Part shown: positions 54,476 to 64,000 of the stretch, piece by piece
How the letters are laid out: the number at the start of each line of letters is the position of its first letter
Position numbering within the stretch: the first letter of the stretch is position 1
DNA from: Excoecaria cochinchinensis
Lineage: Eukaryota; Streptophyta; Magnoliopsida; Malpighiales; Euphorbiaceae
Length of the DNA stretch: 64,000 nt
Assembly: GCA_947683425.1 (NCBI GenBank)
Contig: CANTUQ010000119.1
Coordinates: forward strand, 4,985,001 to 5,049,000
Reading direction: 5' to 3'
The notes under the pieces: generated by a model
What the model saw: only the letters and a program-made list of their open reading frames with translations
Database searches by the model: none
Told to the model about the DNA's origin: nothing
Translations under genes and position numbers: made by a program

Positions 54476-54880
54476 AGGTGGCAGGTTTGGTTCCGTTCAA
54501 GTCACGCATCTGCAAGGTCGGCCACATAGGAGTTAGAAGTTTTGTATTTTGCTCAACCTCTGTATTTTGGCTTTTGTTTTTCCCTAGTCTTATGTATATG
54601 TAGTTATATGTAAGGATCTTATTGTAATTAAGTTTTCAGTTATTTCTCCATTTTATCTTTTGCCTTATGCTTTCGCTGAATGATTATATGTATGTATGTG
54701 AGTTAATGTATGTTCAGCTATTGTTCCTTAAAGTTTTAATTTCTGCTGTATCTCCGTATGTTTTTATGTATGAGTGTATGCTTCCGCTTAGTGCATGTGC
54801 GCACGTGTGTGAGTGAGCATCGGGTAGCGCGCCCGCCGGTGCCCTTCTAACGGGGGCGATAGTGGGGGTGTTACATTAGC

Positions 54881-55870
54881 AGATATTGTACTAGCCAGAT
54901 GGTGGTTAGCAGATCAGACAATATTGTACTAGCCGGATGGGGGTTAGCGGATCAGAATATTGTATTAACCGGAGGGTGGTTAGCAAATCAAACACTACAT
55001 CATAGCGGTTAGCAAATATTGTACTAGCCGGATGGTGGTTAGCAGATCAGACATTGTACTAGCCGGATGGGGGTTGGCAGATCAGAATATTGTATTAACT
55101 GGAGGGTGGTTAGCAAATCAGACACTACATCATAGCGGTTAGCAGATATTGTACTAGCCGGATGGTGGTTAACAGATCAGAATATTGTACTAGTTGGATG
55201 GGGGTTAGCAGATCAAAATATATACTAGCCGAATGGGGGTTAGCAGATCAGATATTGTACTAGCCGGATGGGGGTTAGCAGATCAGACATTGTACTAGCC
55301 GGATGGGGGTTAGCGGATCAGAATATTGTACTAGCCGGATGGGGGTTAGCAGATCAGACATTGTACTAGCCGGATGGGGGTTAGCAGATCAGACATTGTA
55401 CTAGCCGGATGCGGGTTAGCAGATCAGAATATAGTACTAGCCGGATGCGGGTTAGCAGATCAGAATATTGTACTAGCCGGATGGGGGTTAGCATATCAAA
55501 ATATTGTACTAGCCGGATGGGGGTTAGCAGATCAAATGTTGTACTAGCCGGATGGGGATTAGCAGATCAAAATATTGTACTAGCCAGATGGGGGTTAGCA
55601 GATTAGACATTGTACTAGCCGGATGGGGGTTAGCAGATCAAAATATTATACTAGCCAGATTGTGGTTAGCAGATCAGATATTATACTGACCGGATGGTGG
55701 TTAGCAGGTCAGATATTATACTGACTAGATGGGGGTTAGCAGATAGGATATTGTACTGACCGCATGGTGGTTAGTAGATCAGATATTGTACTGACCGGAT
55801 GGTGGTTAGCAGATATTACACCGACCGAATAATGGTTAGCAGATAGGATGTTACACGGATTGGTTGGAGG
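54881..55870 (+). repeat. 36-bp minisatellite (TAGCCGGATGGGGGTTAGCAG)
   Basis: Roughly 26 units of about 33-36 bases with ATCAGAATATTGTAC linkers. The first units lie left of the solo LTR at 52240-52291. O1 has almost none of this array at the equivalent place, so it expanded after divergence. Confidence 0.88.
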
Positions 55871-55899
55871 TTACCAAGGTTATGCTGTGCAAGCCCAGA

Positions 55900-56885
55900 A
55901 GCGGCTACCAAGACAGAACGTTCAATCACATGTAATAGAACAGATCATAACAGGATTGTAGTTAGAGAATATTACATCTCACAGACACTGCGCGAGCCGA
56001 GATGAGGCCAGTAGAGCACATGCGGTAGAACAAATCGCAACCGGGATTGTAGTTAGAGAACATTACATCTCACGGACACTGTACGAGCCGAGACGAGGCC
56101 AGCAGAGCACATGCGGTAGAACAGATCGCAATCGGGATTGTAGTTAGAGAACACTACATCTCACAGACACTGCGAGAGCCAAGACGAGGCCAGCAGAACA
56201 CATGCGGTAGAACAGATCGCAACCGAGTTGCAGTTAGAGAACACTGCATCTCACAGATACTGCGCGAGCCGGGATGAGGCCAGCAGAATACACACGATAG
56301 AACAGATCGCAAACAGAGGTTGTAGTTAGAGAACACTGCATCTCGCAGACTCCGTGCGAGCTGGGATGAGACTAGCGGGACATCAGCGATAGAATATATC
56401 GCAAACAGAGGTTGTAGTCAGAGATACTGCATCTCACAGACACCGTGCAAGTCAAGATGAGGCCAGCGGGACAGATCGGCCATCGTGCATGCTGAGACGA
56501 GGACAGCGGGGCACACTTGATAGAACAGATCGCAATAGGACTGTGGTTAGAGAATACCGCATCCCATGGCACCGTGCAAGCCGAGATGAGGCCAGCGGGA
56601 CAAACCAGTCACCGTGCATGCCGAGACGAGGACAGCGGGGCACACGCGATAGAACAGATCACAACGGGACTGTGGTTGGAGAATACCGCATCCCACAGAC
56701 GCCATGCAAGCCGAGATGAGGCTAGCAGGACAGATTAGCCACCGTGCATATCGAGACGAGGATAGCGGGGCACACGCAATAGAACAGATCGCAACGAGAT
56801 TGTGGTTTGAGGGCACCGCATCTCACAGACGCCGTGCAAGCCGACCGGAGGTGAGCGGGACAATGCGATAGAAAAGATTGCAAAT
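55900..56885 (+). repeat. About 90-130 bp tandem array
   Basis: Units contain GTAGAACAGATCGCAA, a TTGTAGTTAGAGAAC segment, CATCTCACAGACAC and GAGCCGAGACGAGGCCAGC. It is the inverse-orientation counterpart of 3896-4340 and longer here (about nine units). Confidence 0.82.
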
Positions 56886-57033
56886 GAGCCACAGTCGGAT
56901 AGCACTACAGCTCAACGGCAACAAGTCGCTACATTCCACATGGCAAAAAGGTAAGGGCTGCCTCAGGTACGCATCTCTTTCCTTTCTCCTCTGAATTTTG
57001 GCTCATCTAGGCACTAGTGCACTAGTTTTCCCT

Positions 57034-57047
57034 AAATTGGGGGCAAT
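57034..57047 (+). other. Polypurine tract before LTR 57048
   Basis: AAATTGGGGGCAAT abuts TGTAGACACC. The conserved preceding block (GGTACGCATCTCTTTCC, GGCTCATCTAGGCAC) runs from about 56968. Confidence 0.8.
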
Positions 57048-57267
57048 TGTAGACACCGGGTCCTGAGACAGCCCAAATCAGAGTTACTCAATGATGATAA
57101 AATGCCTTTTCACATGCAAAAAGGTTGAAAGTGGTGATTTCCATGTCAAGTTTGCATTTTAGAGTGAAAAAAATAAAAATAATAAAAAAAATTTTTAAAA
57201 TTAGTTTTAAAAAATGGGGTAGAAATTATAGTATTTTTTTAGTAAAATTTAAAATAAAAAAAAAAAT

Positions 57268-57430
57268 TCCGCGAATATCGACGCGCGGCAATGCCAGCGC
57301 GCAGGCGCGCGCGAGCACTGCCTGTGCTAGGAGCGCCAGCTCGTGTCGCCCGCGAGGAGCAACGTGCAGCGTGCTTGGCGAGCGACCGACGACTGTCGCA
57401 CGCGCCGACGGGTGTTGGTCGCCCCTGTTT
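57268..57430. other. GC-rich cassette in LTR 57048
   Basis: CpG-dense words such as GACGCGCGGC and GCGCGCAGGCGCGCGCG stand in AT-rich LTR sequence, at the position of the palindromic cassettes in the other LTRs. Confidence 0.6.
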
Positions 57431-57613
57431 CGCCTCAAATGGCCATTTTCGCCCAAAATGAAATTTTTTTCTGGATTTTTCACCCTATTTTGATTTCCTA
57501 TCCCATTTTTTAGGGTTTTTAAAGGTTTTTTTCCATTTTTAAAATTCAAAATAAATAATATCTGATTTAATTGATTTTTTTTTTATTAATTAGTTAGGTT
57601 TTCATATTTTTTT

Positions 57614-57624
57614 TATATAAATAG
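57614..57624 (+). promoter_or_regulatory. TATA box candidate in LTR 57048
   Basis: TATATAAATAG in element sense, about 570 bases into the LTR, with related sites in both O1 LTRs. Confidence 0.45.
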
Positions 57625-59559
57625 AAAATGATGGAAAGAGAAAAGAGGAGAGAATTTTTTAGGTTTTCTTAAGTTTTCTCTTCTTTTTCTTCAACATTTC
57701 TTTCTACATTTTCAGATTTTGCCCAACAAAAATAAAAAGAGAAAAGTTCAATTCTTTTTTCCTACCTTTTTCCAATAGAATTTCTTCTAAAGACATTTTA
57801 GATGAAATTTTATTTATGTAAAATCGATTTTTGAGACAAATAAAATGATTATTTGTTCTTAAAAATTCAATTTTTGTACTTTTATCTTTAAATAATTTTT
57901 TTTACTTAAACTTTTTTCAATGATTTTTATTTGAATCCCTTTTTTAATGAGAAATTAATTTTGAGACAAACAAGATAATTGTTTGTTCTTAAAATCTAAT
58001 TTTTTCCATTTGATTTTCTAAAAAAAAGTTTTTTTTTTTATAAATGATTTTTTTTCTTGAGACAAACAAAAGGATTGTTTGTTCTTGAGATTATTTTTAT
58101 TTTTATCAATAAAAATCATTCTTTAAGCAAAGAAATCGATTTTTTGTTCTTAAAGAATTTTTGATTTTCTTTCATCATTTTTGCAATTTATTTCTTGGAA
58201 TAAAATTCCAACAATTTTATTATATTCAACTCTAATCTTGCACATCACAAATAAGGAAATCAATCATCATTTTTACTTTCATCGAATCCGAAACTCTGAG
58301 AGTAAATATTCTGGGCTCGATCTTTTAATTTTTTATTATTTTGTTCATATTTAATTTATTAACATGTATATTATTATTATTTTTATTATTTTCATTTATT
58401 TATTTATTTGTTCTATTGCTTTTATATTTGTCTCATTTAATATGTTAATATATTATTTTTGTTCATGTAAATATTGATTTCTTATCATTTCTAACATGTA
58501 AATATTGATTTCTTATTATTGCTAACATGTAAATAATTTATTTTTGTTTTGATTTCTCATTATTTTTAACATGTAATTAATTAATTCATTTTGATTGATC
58601 TTTTTTGCCATGTAAATATTTTATGTTAATTGTGATGACATTAATTAATCACGTCATTTATTTAATTATTTTCATCATTCTTTTATTCATTTTTTACCAT
58701 TCTTTTTCATTGCTATTGTTATACATTTATTTGTTTATTTTCATTATTCATTATTATTATTATCATGTTCATATTTTTATGTATTAATTCATTAACATGT
58801 TTTATTTTATTTCAATCACATCCTTTAATTCCTTTGTCATTCATAATGCATTTTTCTCATTTATTTTGATTTGTTAACATGTTAATTCATTTGTCATCCT
58901 TCATGTTATCTTATTTTATCTTAATTTGTTATTCATTATTTTATATGTTTAATTGATTTTATTGATTTAATTGCTAACATTATTTCATTTGTGCCCCTTT
59001 TTTATGTCAAAACTTATTTTCTTTACTTGGGCATTTTTGCGAGCACTCGAGGAGATCCAGAAGGCTCGTTTAGGTTAAATATTTAATTACTTTATTTGTA
59101 ATATTTCATTTATTTGGCTTTTTAATTTATTTTGTCATGTAATTTTCTCATAAAATTGTTTATTTTAGGCACGCTAAAAAAATCACAAAAACATTTTTAT
59201 TAATTAACTTGGAATCTTTCTAATAAAAATGGGACCAATGTCCCAATTTTGTCTATCCAAAATAAAAATTGTCACATAATAAATATGCCTGCGAGGACCA
59301 ATGTCCTCATTTTTAACAAATAGCCTTTTTTATGTATGATTTGTATTTTATTTACAATGGGAGTTGTATTTCGCCCCTAGTTTTGTTGTAATCTATTTTC
59401 ATGTACTTTACTTTAATTATGCTTTATTTATCGCTTTCCTTGAATGACCAACCATGCGCTTTCATTAAATTGCACTGAATTGAATGAGAAATGGGATGAA
59501 ACGATAAATTCAAAACTCAACTATAAACCTAACCAAGGTATGAATCAATGGGAAGTCCC

Positions 59560-59905
59560 GAACCTTCTCTGGTTTTTGGGCTCAATGAGGCAAGAGGGTC
59601 ATCTCAATATTCTATTGGGATGGGGCCTCCAAGACACCTCTTGTGTCCCGTAAAAGGCTCAAAATTGCACAGTCCTAGGCGCCACGAGGCGAGAGGGTCA
59701 TCTTAATGTTCTATTAGGGTGGATGCCTCCAAGACACCTCTAGTTTGCCCAAGCATGAGGCTAGGGTACCATCCTATCATTAGGGTGGAAGCCTCTAAGA
59801 CACCTCCGGCTTGCCTATAATGGACACAGTAGTGCTGTCTTAGGCTCACTGAGGCTAGATGATATTTCCCAATATTCTATTGGGTGGCAACTCTAAGAAA
59901 CCTCC
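59560..59905 (+). repeat. Hairpin modules in the LTR inner end
   Basis: Four imperfect modules have CAAT-ATTCT-ATTG or TTAAT-GTTCT-ATTAG hairpins followed by GCCTCCAAGACACCTCT-like sequence. The last is CCCAAT-ATTCT-ATTGGG (59868-59884) followed by the PBS-like TGGCAACTC. Confidence 0.65.
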
Positions 59906-59925
59906 TTGTTACCTGAAATAGACGC

Positions 59926-59945
59926 ACTTGTAATTTCTTACAAGT
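59926..59945 (+). other. Conserved U5 stem-loop, LTR 57048
   Basis: ACTTGTAA-TTTC-TTACAAGT, a perfect 8-bp stem about 70 bases from the LTR end. Confidence 0.65.
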
Positions 59946-60017
59946 TTTCATGAACCTCATGCCGATTGCCCTAAAGGCGGGCGGTTCGGGGCGCCCTGGG
60001 GTTCGGCACGCGTCACA

Positions 60018-61515
60018 GTTAGCTCAATTAAAAGCAAGACTGGTACTAAGGAATGAATTAATAGCTGCATAAAGAAATGATAGCAAGTTGCAATAGATTT
60101 CACAGTCAGTTCTAAATGGTAACAAGACTGACTATTCAGTGGATAAGGAAGGTGTACTATTTTTTAAGAATCGGTTATGTGTTGCAAATGATAGAAAATT
60201 GAGGAAGAGATTGATGTATGAGGTGCACAACACTGTTTTTACTATGCATCCAGGTGGAAACAAAATGTATCAGGACTTGAGGCAATTATACTGGTGGTCT
60301 GGTATGAAAAGGGATGTGGTAGAATATATGTCAAAGTGTCTGACTTGCCAACAGGTGAAAGCAGAACATCAGGTTCCACATGGTTCGCTGAATCCTTTTT
60401 CCATCCCACAATAGAAATGGGACAACATTACCATGGACTTTGTTTCTAGACTGCCCTTGACTTCGAAGCAACAAGATGCAGTGTGGGTAATTATGGATAG
60501 ATTCTCAAAATCAACTCACTTCATACCGGTTCGAATGGATTATTTCATGGACCAATTGGCTAATTGTATGTGAAAGAAATTGTCAGGTTACATGGAGTGC
60601 CCTTGTCTATTATATCTGATAAGGACCCAAGGTTCATATCTAAGTTCTGAAAGAGTCTACAAGCTGTATTGGGTACCAAGTTGAACTTCACTACCGCATT
60701 TTATCCACAGATGGATGGACAATCGGAAAGGGTTATCCAGGTATTAGAAGATTTGATGAGAACATGTGTTCTGGTCTTTTCTAAGAGTTGGGATAAGTAC
60801 ATTCCACTAATGGAATTTGCTTATAATAACAGTTATTAAGCGAGTGTTGGCATAGCGCCATATGAAGTGTTATATGGTAGAAAGTGTCAAACGCCAGTTT
60901 GTTGGATAGAGTTGGGAGAGCATAGGGTTATTGGAATAGATTTGGTAAGAGATACAGAAGAAAAGGTGAAGATCATACTGCAATAATTGAAAGCAGCTAG
61001 TAATAGGCAAAAGTCATATGCGGATTTAAAAAGGAGGGACATTGAATTTAACGTGGGTGATAAAGTGTTTCTGAAGGTATCTCCTTGGAGGAAGGTATTG
61101 AGATTTGGGAAGAAAGCGAAGTTGAGTTCAAGGTTTATTGGACCATATGAAGTGTTGGACAGAGTGGGATTAGTGGCTTACCGGTTATCGTCGCCTCCGA
61201 CTTTAGCCAAACTCCATGATGTCTTCCATGTGTCGATGTTGAGGAGGTATCGCTCAGATGAGTCTCATGTTATACTTGTGCAAGAAGTTGAGATTCAATC
61301 AGATTTCTCCTATGATGAGAAGCCAAAAGCCATTTTAGCAGGACAAGTGAGACAGCTTCGCAGTAAACAGATCCCACTTGTGAAAGTGTTGTGGCAGCAT
61401 CACGTAGTGAAAGAGGCAACATGGGAGCCTGTAGCGGCTATGCGGGAGCAACATCCTCATTTATTTGCTTCAGGTATGAATTTCGCGGGCAAAATTCTTT
61501 TTAGGAGGGGAGAGT
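60018..61515 (+). pseudogene. Second chromovirus pol: integrase and chromodomain
   Basis: Beginning at the Ogre LTR edge (LAQLKARLVLRNEL, the same linker as in 1-818), the frames give the zinc-binding region (HPGGNKMYQDLRQLYWW, CLTCQQVKAEHQ), MDFVSRLP, ISDKDPRF, YPQMDGQSERVIQ, a GPY motif (SSRFIGPYEVLDRVG, LHDVFHVSMLRRY) and a C-terminal chromodomain-like segment (LVKVLWQHHVVKEATWEP). It would direct integration to heterochromatin. A TAG at 60412, a frameshift near 60565 and TAA codons near 60837 and 60984 break it. It is only moderately similar to the chromovirus at 1-818, so it is a different family. Confidence 0.88.
61499..61514 (+). other. Polypurine tract of second chromovirus
   Basis: TTTTAGGAGGGGAGAG lies directly before the LTR start, overlapping the end of the pol frame. 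Confidence 0.8.
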
Positions 61516-61650
61516 TGTAATGGCCTGAAATGTACCCTAGTGGAAAAATGGATTAATTGTAATTGAGGGCATGTTAAATTGTGGTGTGTTAAAAATTTGG
61601 AATTAAAGTGTAAATGAATAAGGACTTAATTATAAGTAAGTGAGAAATTA
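61516..61650 (+). repeat. Start of 3' LTR of second chromovirus
   Basis: TGTAATGGCCTGAAATG and about 120 further bases, then interrupted by the LTR at 61651. The remainder is not in the window. Confidence 0.7.
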
Positions 61651-62626
61651 TGTCACACCCCGTTTGCCCCCTAGTAGTGTGAGCATGCATGTGCATGTGT
61701 TCAGCATATCATGAGGGTAGTTTAGTAAAATGCATGTTTTTGGGTTTTGTTAGTATGTAGTTGCACGTATGGCATTAGAATGTGTATTAATTGGGAATTG
61801 CTTGTGTGCACTTGAGCATATCATTTTATGGTGTTTTAAGTTGAGAAGTGCTTGTGTGTGTGAGTTCATACCATTGTAGGGTGTTTAAGTTAGGAGTGCA
61901 TAAGATGTGTGTGAAGTTTGGAGTTAGGGTGTGAGTGAGCAAGTTCCACCACCATTCATTGACATGTGTATTAGGTAAGGGAAAATGAATAAAGAAAAGA
62001 AGGAAGAGTGAAGGCAATATCAGATTCACGTTTTCCCTTCTACCTCCATCTTCTTCTTCTTCCTTTTTCCTTTCCTAATTATTGCTATCTGTAAATCAAG
62101 TAGTGGTTGTGGAAATTGGTCACTCTTGCTCCTAACTTGGTAAGTACGTATCTTGGTCTTGCTCTTATTCTTCTTTCTCTTCTTCTTCTTCCTTGAGTTT
62201 AGATTTAACTTAGGGTTTGCATTGTTGGATGTTTGTATTTAGCTGAAGCTCCTCGCGATCCCAAAGGCAAGGAGATTGCTGGGAGTAGTGGGACTAAGTG
62301 AAGTGAAGCTTAGAATTTAGATTTGGGAATTGTTGGTTATGACTTGTATGATTTTGAGTTTACTGTAAATTTCTAGGGTTTATGTTTTTGAGAAGTTGAA
62401 TGCATATATATATTTATATACTTTATTTGGTTGTGTAAATGCTGAATTGAGTTGTATATATATGCTGTTATATTGTTTGGAATGTCTTCTGTAAAGTAAG
62501 AACAGGTTTGAATGAAGTTTAATCAAATTCGGATTGATTTCTTTGTTCTGGGAAATTCTGGAAAATCTAGAAATCGATTACTGTAGAATTCCCGTCTGTA
62601 GCGTGACTAGCCAAGAGGAAAGGCAA

Positions 62627-63004
62627 GTCACGAGACGTGACTTCTAGTCACGGCTCGTGACCTGCCAGATATAAGCCAGTCACGAGCTGTGACTGCCTGT
62701 CACAACTCGTGACTGGCCATGAGGAAGCCAGTCACGAGACGTGACTCCCAGTCACGACTCGTGACCGGCCTGAGAGAGGCCAGTCATGTCAGCCAGTCAC
62801 GTCGCGTGACCAGCCCAAAGAAGGAAGCCAGTCACGAGACGTGACACCCAGTCACAACTCGTGACCAGCGAGAGGTAAGGGGCGAGTCGCTGCGTGATCC
62901 GCGAGGGACAGAGCCAGTCACGAGGCGTGACCTTCAGTCACGTCTCGTGACCAGCCTTGTGAAGAGGCCAGTCACGAGTTGTGATGCCAGTCACGCCTCG
63001 TGAC
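62627..63004. repeat. Array of 15-bp palindromes GTCACG-N3-CGTGAC
   Basis: Thirteen copies or near copies (for example GTCACGAGACGTGAC, GTCACGACTCGTGAC) are arranged in pairs separated by CCAG- or GAGGCCA-type linkers, with irregular spacing. Each can fold as a 6-bp stem with a 3-base loop. Confidence 0.85.
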
Positions 63005-63237
63005 CAGCCAACCTCATCCGTCACCCCGTTCGGCCCATTTTCTGAAATTTCTCGGATTTTTAACCTATATCGAATTCCGTAATTCCTTCGAATGAGTTTA
63101 TACTGCTGTATGATGCATATCATACTTTTATATGCTTTGATATGCGTGATACCATGATTCTTCTGATTAATTATACGCGATGTTTTGAATTGTGATTTGA
63201 ATGAGTTTTAGCCTGCTAGAGTTAAGTAAGTGGATAG

Positions 63238-63450
63238 TTAGGCATGCCTAATAGAGTCTTTTAGCTGCAGCCCTCAGTTCAGTTTGGACCCCGATCAGGT
63301 CCCCGTTTGGTTCCTCGCGAACCCATCAGTATTAGGATCTTGTTTAAGATCCCCTCAGTATACAAATAATGTGTTTTGATAAAAAATGAAATGACTTTTG
63401 ATTTGTACCTGTGAGGTACCCTCAGTATTCGATTCGTACCCGTAAGGTAC
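63238..63450 (+). other. Stem-loop array in LTR T2
   Basis: TTAGGCATGCCTAA, GGACC-CCGATCA-GGTCC, GGTTC-CTCGC-GAACC, GGATCTT-GTTT-AAGATCC, GTACC-TGTGA-GGTAC and GTACC-CGTAA-GGTAC; most are followed by a CAGTAT-type tail. Confidence 0.68.
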
Positions 63451-63700
63451 CTTCAGTTCACTCGTTATCCACTATCTAGAGTCAGCAGGTGTTCATTAAA
63501 TAATTGATTGAATTGCTCTGTTCTGAATTGGAAATATATTCATGTGATATCTGAATGAGTATAATGATGGGATATGTGTTCCATTAATATGGAAATGGAT
63601 ATGTATTTGTGGTGCAAATGTATGGCTTTAATTTGTGAGCATGATTATATGGATGTTGCTAAAGGTATTGCATTTTGCCATTGTGATTGTGATATGCCTT

Positions 63701-63785
63701 GACGACCATTGTGAATGTCCGTCCATAATTTATGTGTGTTTCCCCACTAAGCGTTTATCGCTTAGCACGGTGTTTTTACCCGTGC
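63701..63785 (+). other. Three consecutive hairpins in LTR T2
   Basis: GACGACCATT-GTG-AATGTCCGTC (outer GACG/CGTC pairs; two inner mismatches), CTAAGCG-TTTAT-CGCTTAG and GCACGG-TGTTTTTAC-CCGTGC. Compared with S the fourth pair of the first stem changed from A-T to G-C. Confidence 0.68.
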
Positions 63786-64000
63786 AGGTGCGGAAGGAGT
63801 TTTGCTGTGAGAGAGTCACCGCCATCAAGCCAACACAGAAGGGTTTAGTGTAGGGCTTAATTTTGTATTAGTGATGATTCTTTTTGTATAGAACTCTCAT
63901 GTATCAGTTTGTATCAGTTTTGTATCAGCTTCCGCTTCTGTACCTATATTTTGTATATGTAATATTATTTTGTATCAGCTAGTTGATCAGAACATTATTG

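Larger units (their letters stand above)
52292..54875 (+). mobile_element. Tekay-like solo LTR (S), duplication TTAGC
   Basis: It starts TGTCACACCCC and ends GGGGGTGTTACA, with TTAGC on both sides (52287-52291, 54876-54880). It lies within the 36-bp minisatellite, which continues on both sides. At 2,584 bp with no internal domain it is a solo LTR. It carries the stem-loop array (53149-53360) and the hairpin trio (54390-54475). Confidence 0.92.
50735..57047 (+). other. Ogre-type 3' untranslated region with arrays and a nested solo LTR
   Basis: It is collinear in inverse orientation with O1 3744-6181: the same non-repetitive start, the 27-bp then the 20-bp array, then further arrays and the polypurine tract. 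It holds an additional expanded 36-bp array and a solo LTR. There is no coding frame: predicted frames at 50735-52100 are repeat noise. Confidence 0.75.
57048..60017 (+). repeat. 3' LTR of Ogre-type element (2,970 bp)
   Basis: From TGTAGACACCGGG to GGCACGCGTCACA, in opposite orientation to the O1 LTRs and clearly similar to them. It is followed by GTTAG and chromovirus pol, the likely insertion site. The matching 5' LTR is not identified. It carries a TATA-like site, a GC island, hairpin modules and the U5 hairpin. Confidence 0.88.
61651..64000 (+). repeat. Tekay-like LTR (T2), partial at window edge
   Basis: It starts TGTCACACCCCG and is collinear with solo LTR S through the stem-loop array and the hairpin trio. 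By alignment about 200 bases are missing at the right. Whether it is a solo LTR or the 5' LTR of a full element cannot be told. It contains a long array of GTCACG palindromes that S lacks. Confidence 0.85.

Noticed and set aside
54881..55870. CRISPR-like alternation of conserved and variable segments
   Set aside because: The variable parts are decayed versions of one linker, so it is a 36-bp minisatellite.

Overview
This window looks like a gene-free, repeat-saturated stretch of a flowering-plant nuclear genome. Every coding stretch I can recognise belongs to an LTR retrotransposon: Ty3/gypsy Tat/Ogre-type, Athila-type and chromovirus (Tekay/Del-like) lineages, plus one Ty1/copia element. The lineage mix, the tRNA-Arg, tRNA-Asp and tRNA-iMet primer sites, the AT-rich multi-kilobase LTRs and the absence of any host exon all fit a plant heterochromatic region. 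The species cannot be told from the sequence.

Layout. 1-818 is the middle of a chromovirus pol gene. It is split by an 18-kb minus-strand Ogre-type element (O1, 819-18753, target duplication GTAAG on both sides) and resumes at 18754-18902. O1 has both LTRs, a tRNA-Arg primer site, a strongly reduced gag/pol, a repeat-rich 3' region, and nested in it a plus-strand solo LTR (6187-9040, duplication CCAAC) and a truncated LTR (11870-14568). 18903-25195 is a nearly intact copia element that lacks its 5' LTR. 25196-25634 is a fragment of a Tekay-like LTR, interrupted by a minus-strand Tekay-like mini-element (T1, 25635-29405) with 2.95-kb LTRs but under 0.6 kb of internal DNA. 29406-39017 is a minus-strand Ogre-type element (O2) with a nearly complete gag-pol reading frame: protease, G-patch-like segment, reverse transcriptase, two RNase H domains and integrase. 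It is broken by six TAG codons and two frameshifts.

39018-44685 is non-coding retrotransposon 3' sequence with several tandem arrays and an unclassified 1.4-kb repeat (41044-42451), ending in an Ogre-type LTR (44686-46998). 46999-48352 is a gag/RT remnant of the same reduced Ogre derivative as O1. 48353-50734 is the 5' part of an Athila element. 50735-57047 is an Ogre 3' untranslated region with large minisatellites, split by a Tekay-like solo LTR (52292-54875, duplication TTAGC), and 57048-60017 is its 3' LTR. 60018-61650 is the 3' end of a second chromovirus (integrase, chromodomain, start of the LTR). 61651-64000 is another Tekay-like LTR running off the window.

How the parts relate. O2 shows what an autonomous Ogre-type element of this family encodes. 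O1 and the 46999-48352 remnant share one derived structure: protease, most of RT and both RNase H domains are missing, and an inverted copy of an RT motif is present. This suggests a defective lineage copied in trans. The most interesting signals are at the nucleic-acid level. Several LTR families carry arrays of short stem-loops whose stems change in a compensating way between copies, and GC-rich palindrome cassettes sit inside otherwise AT-rich LTRs.
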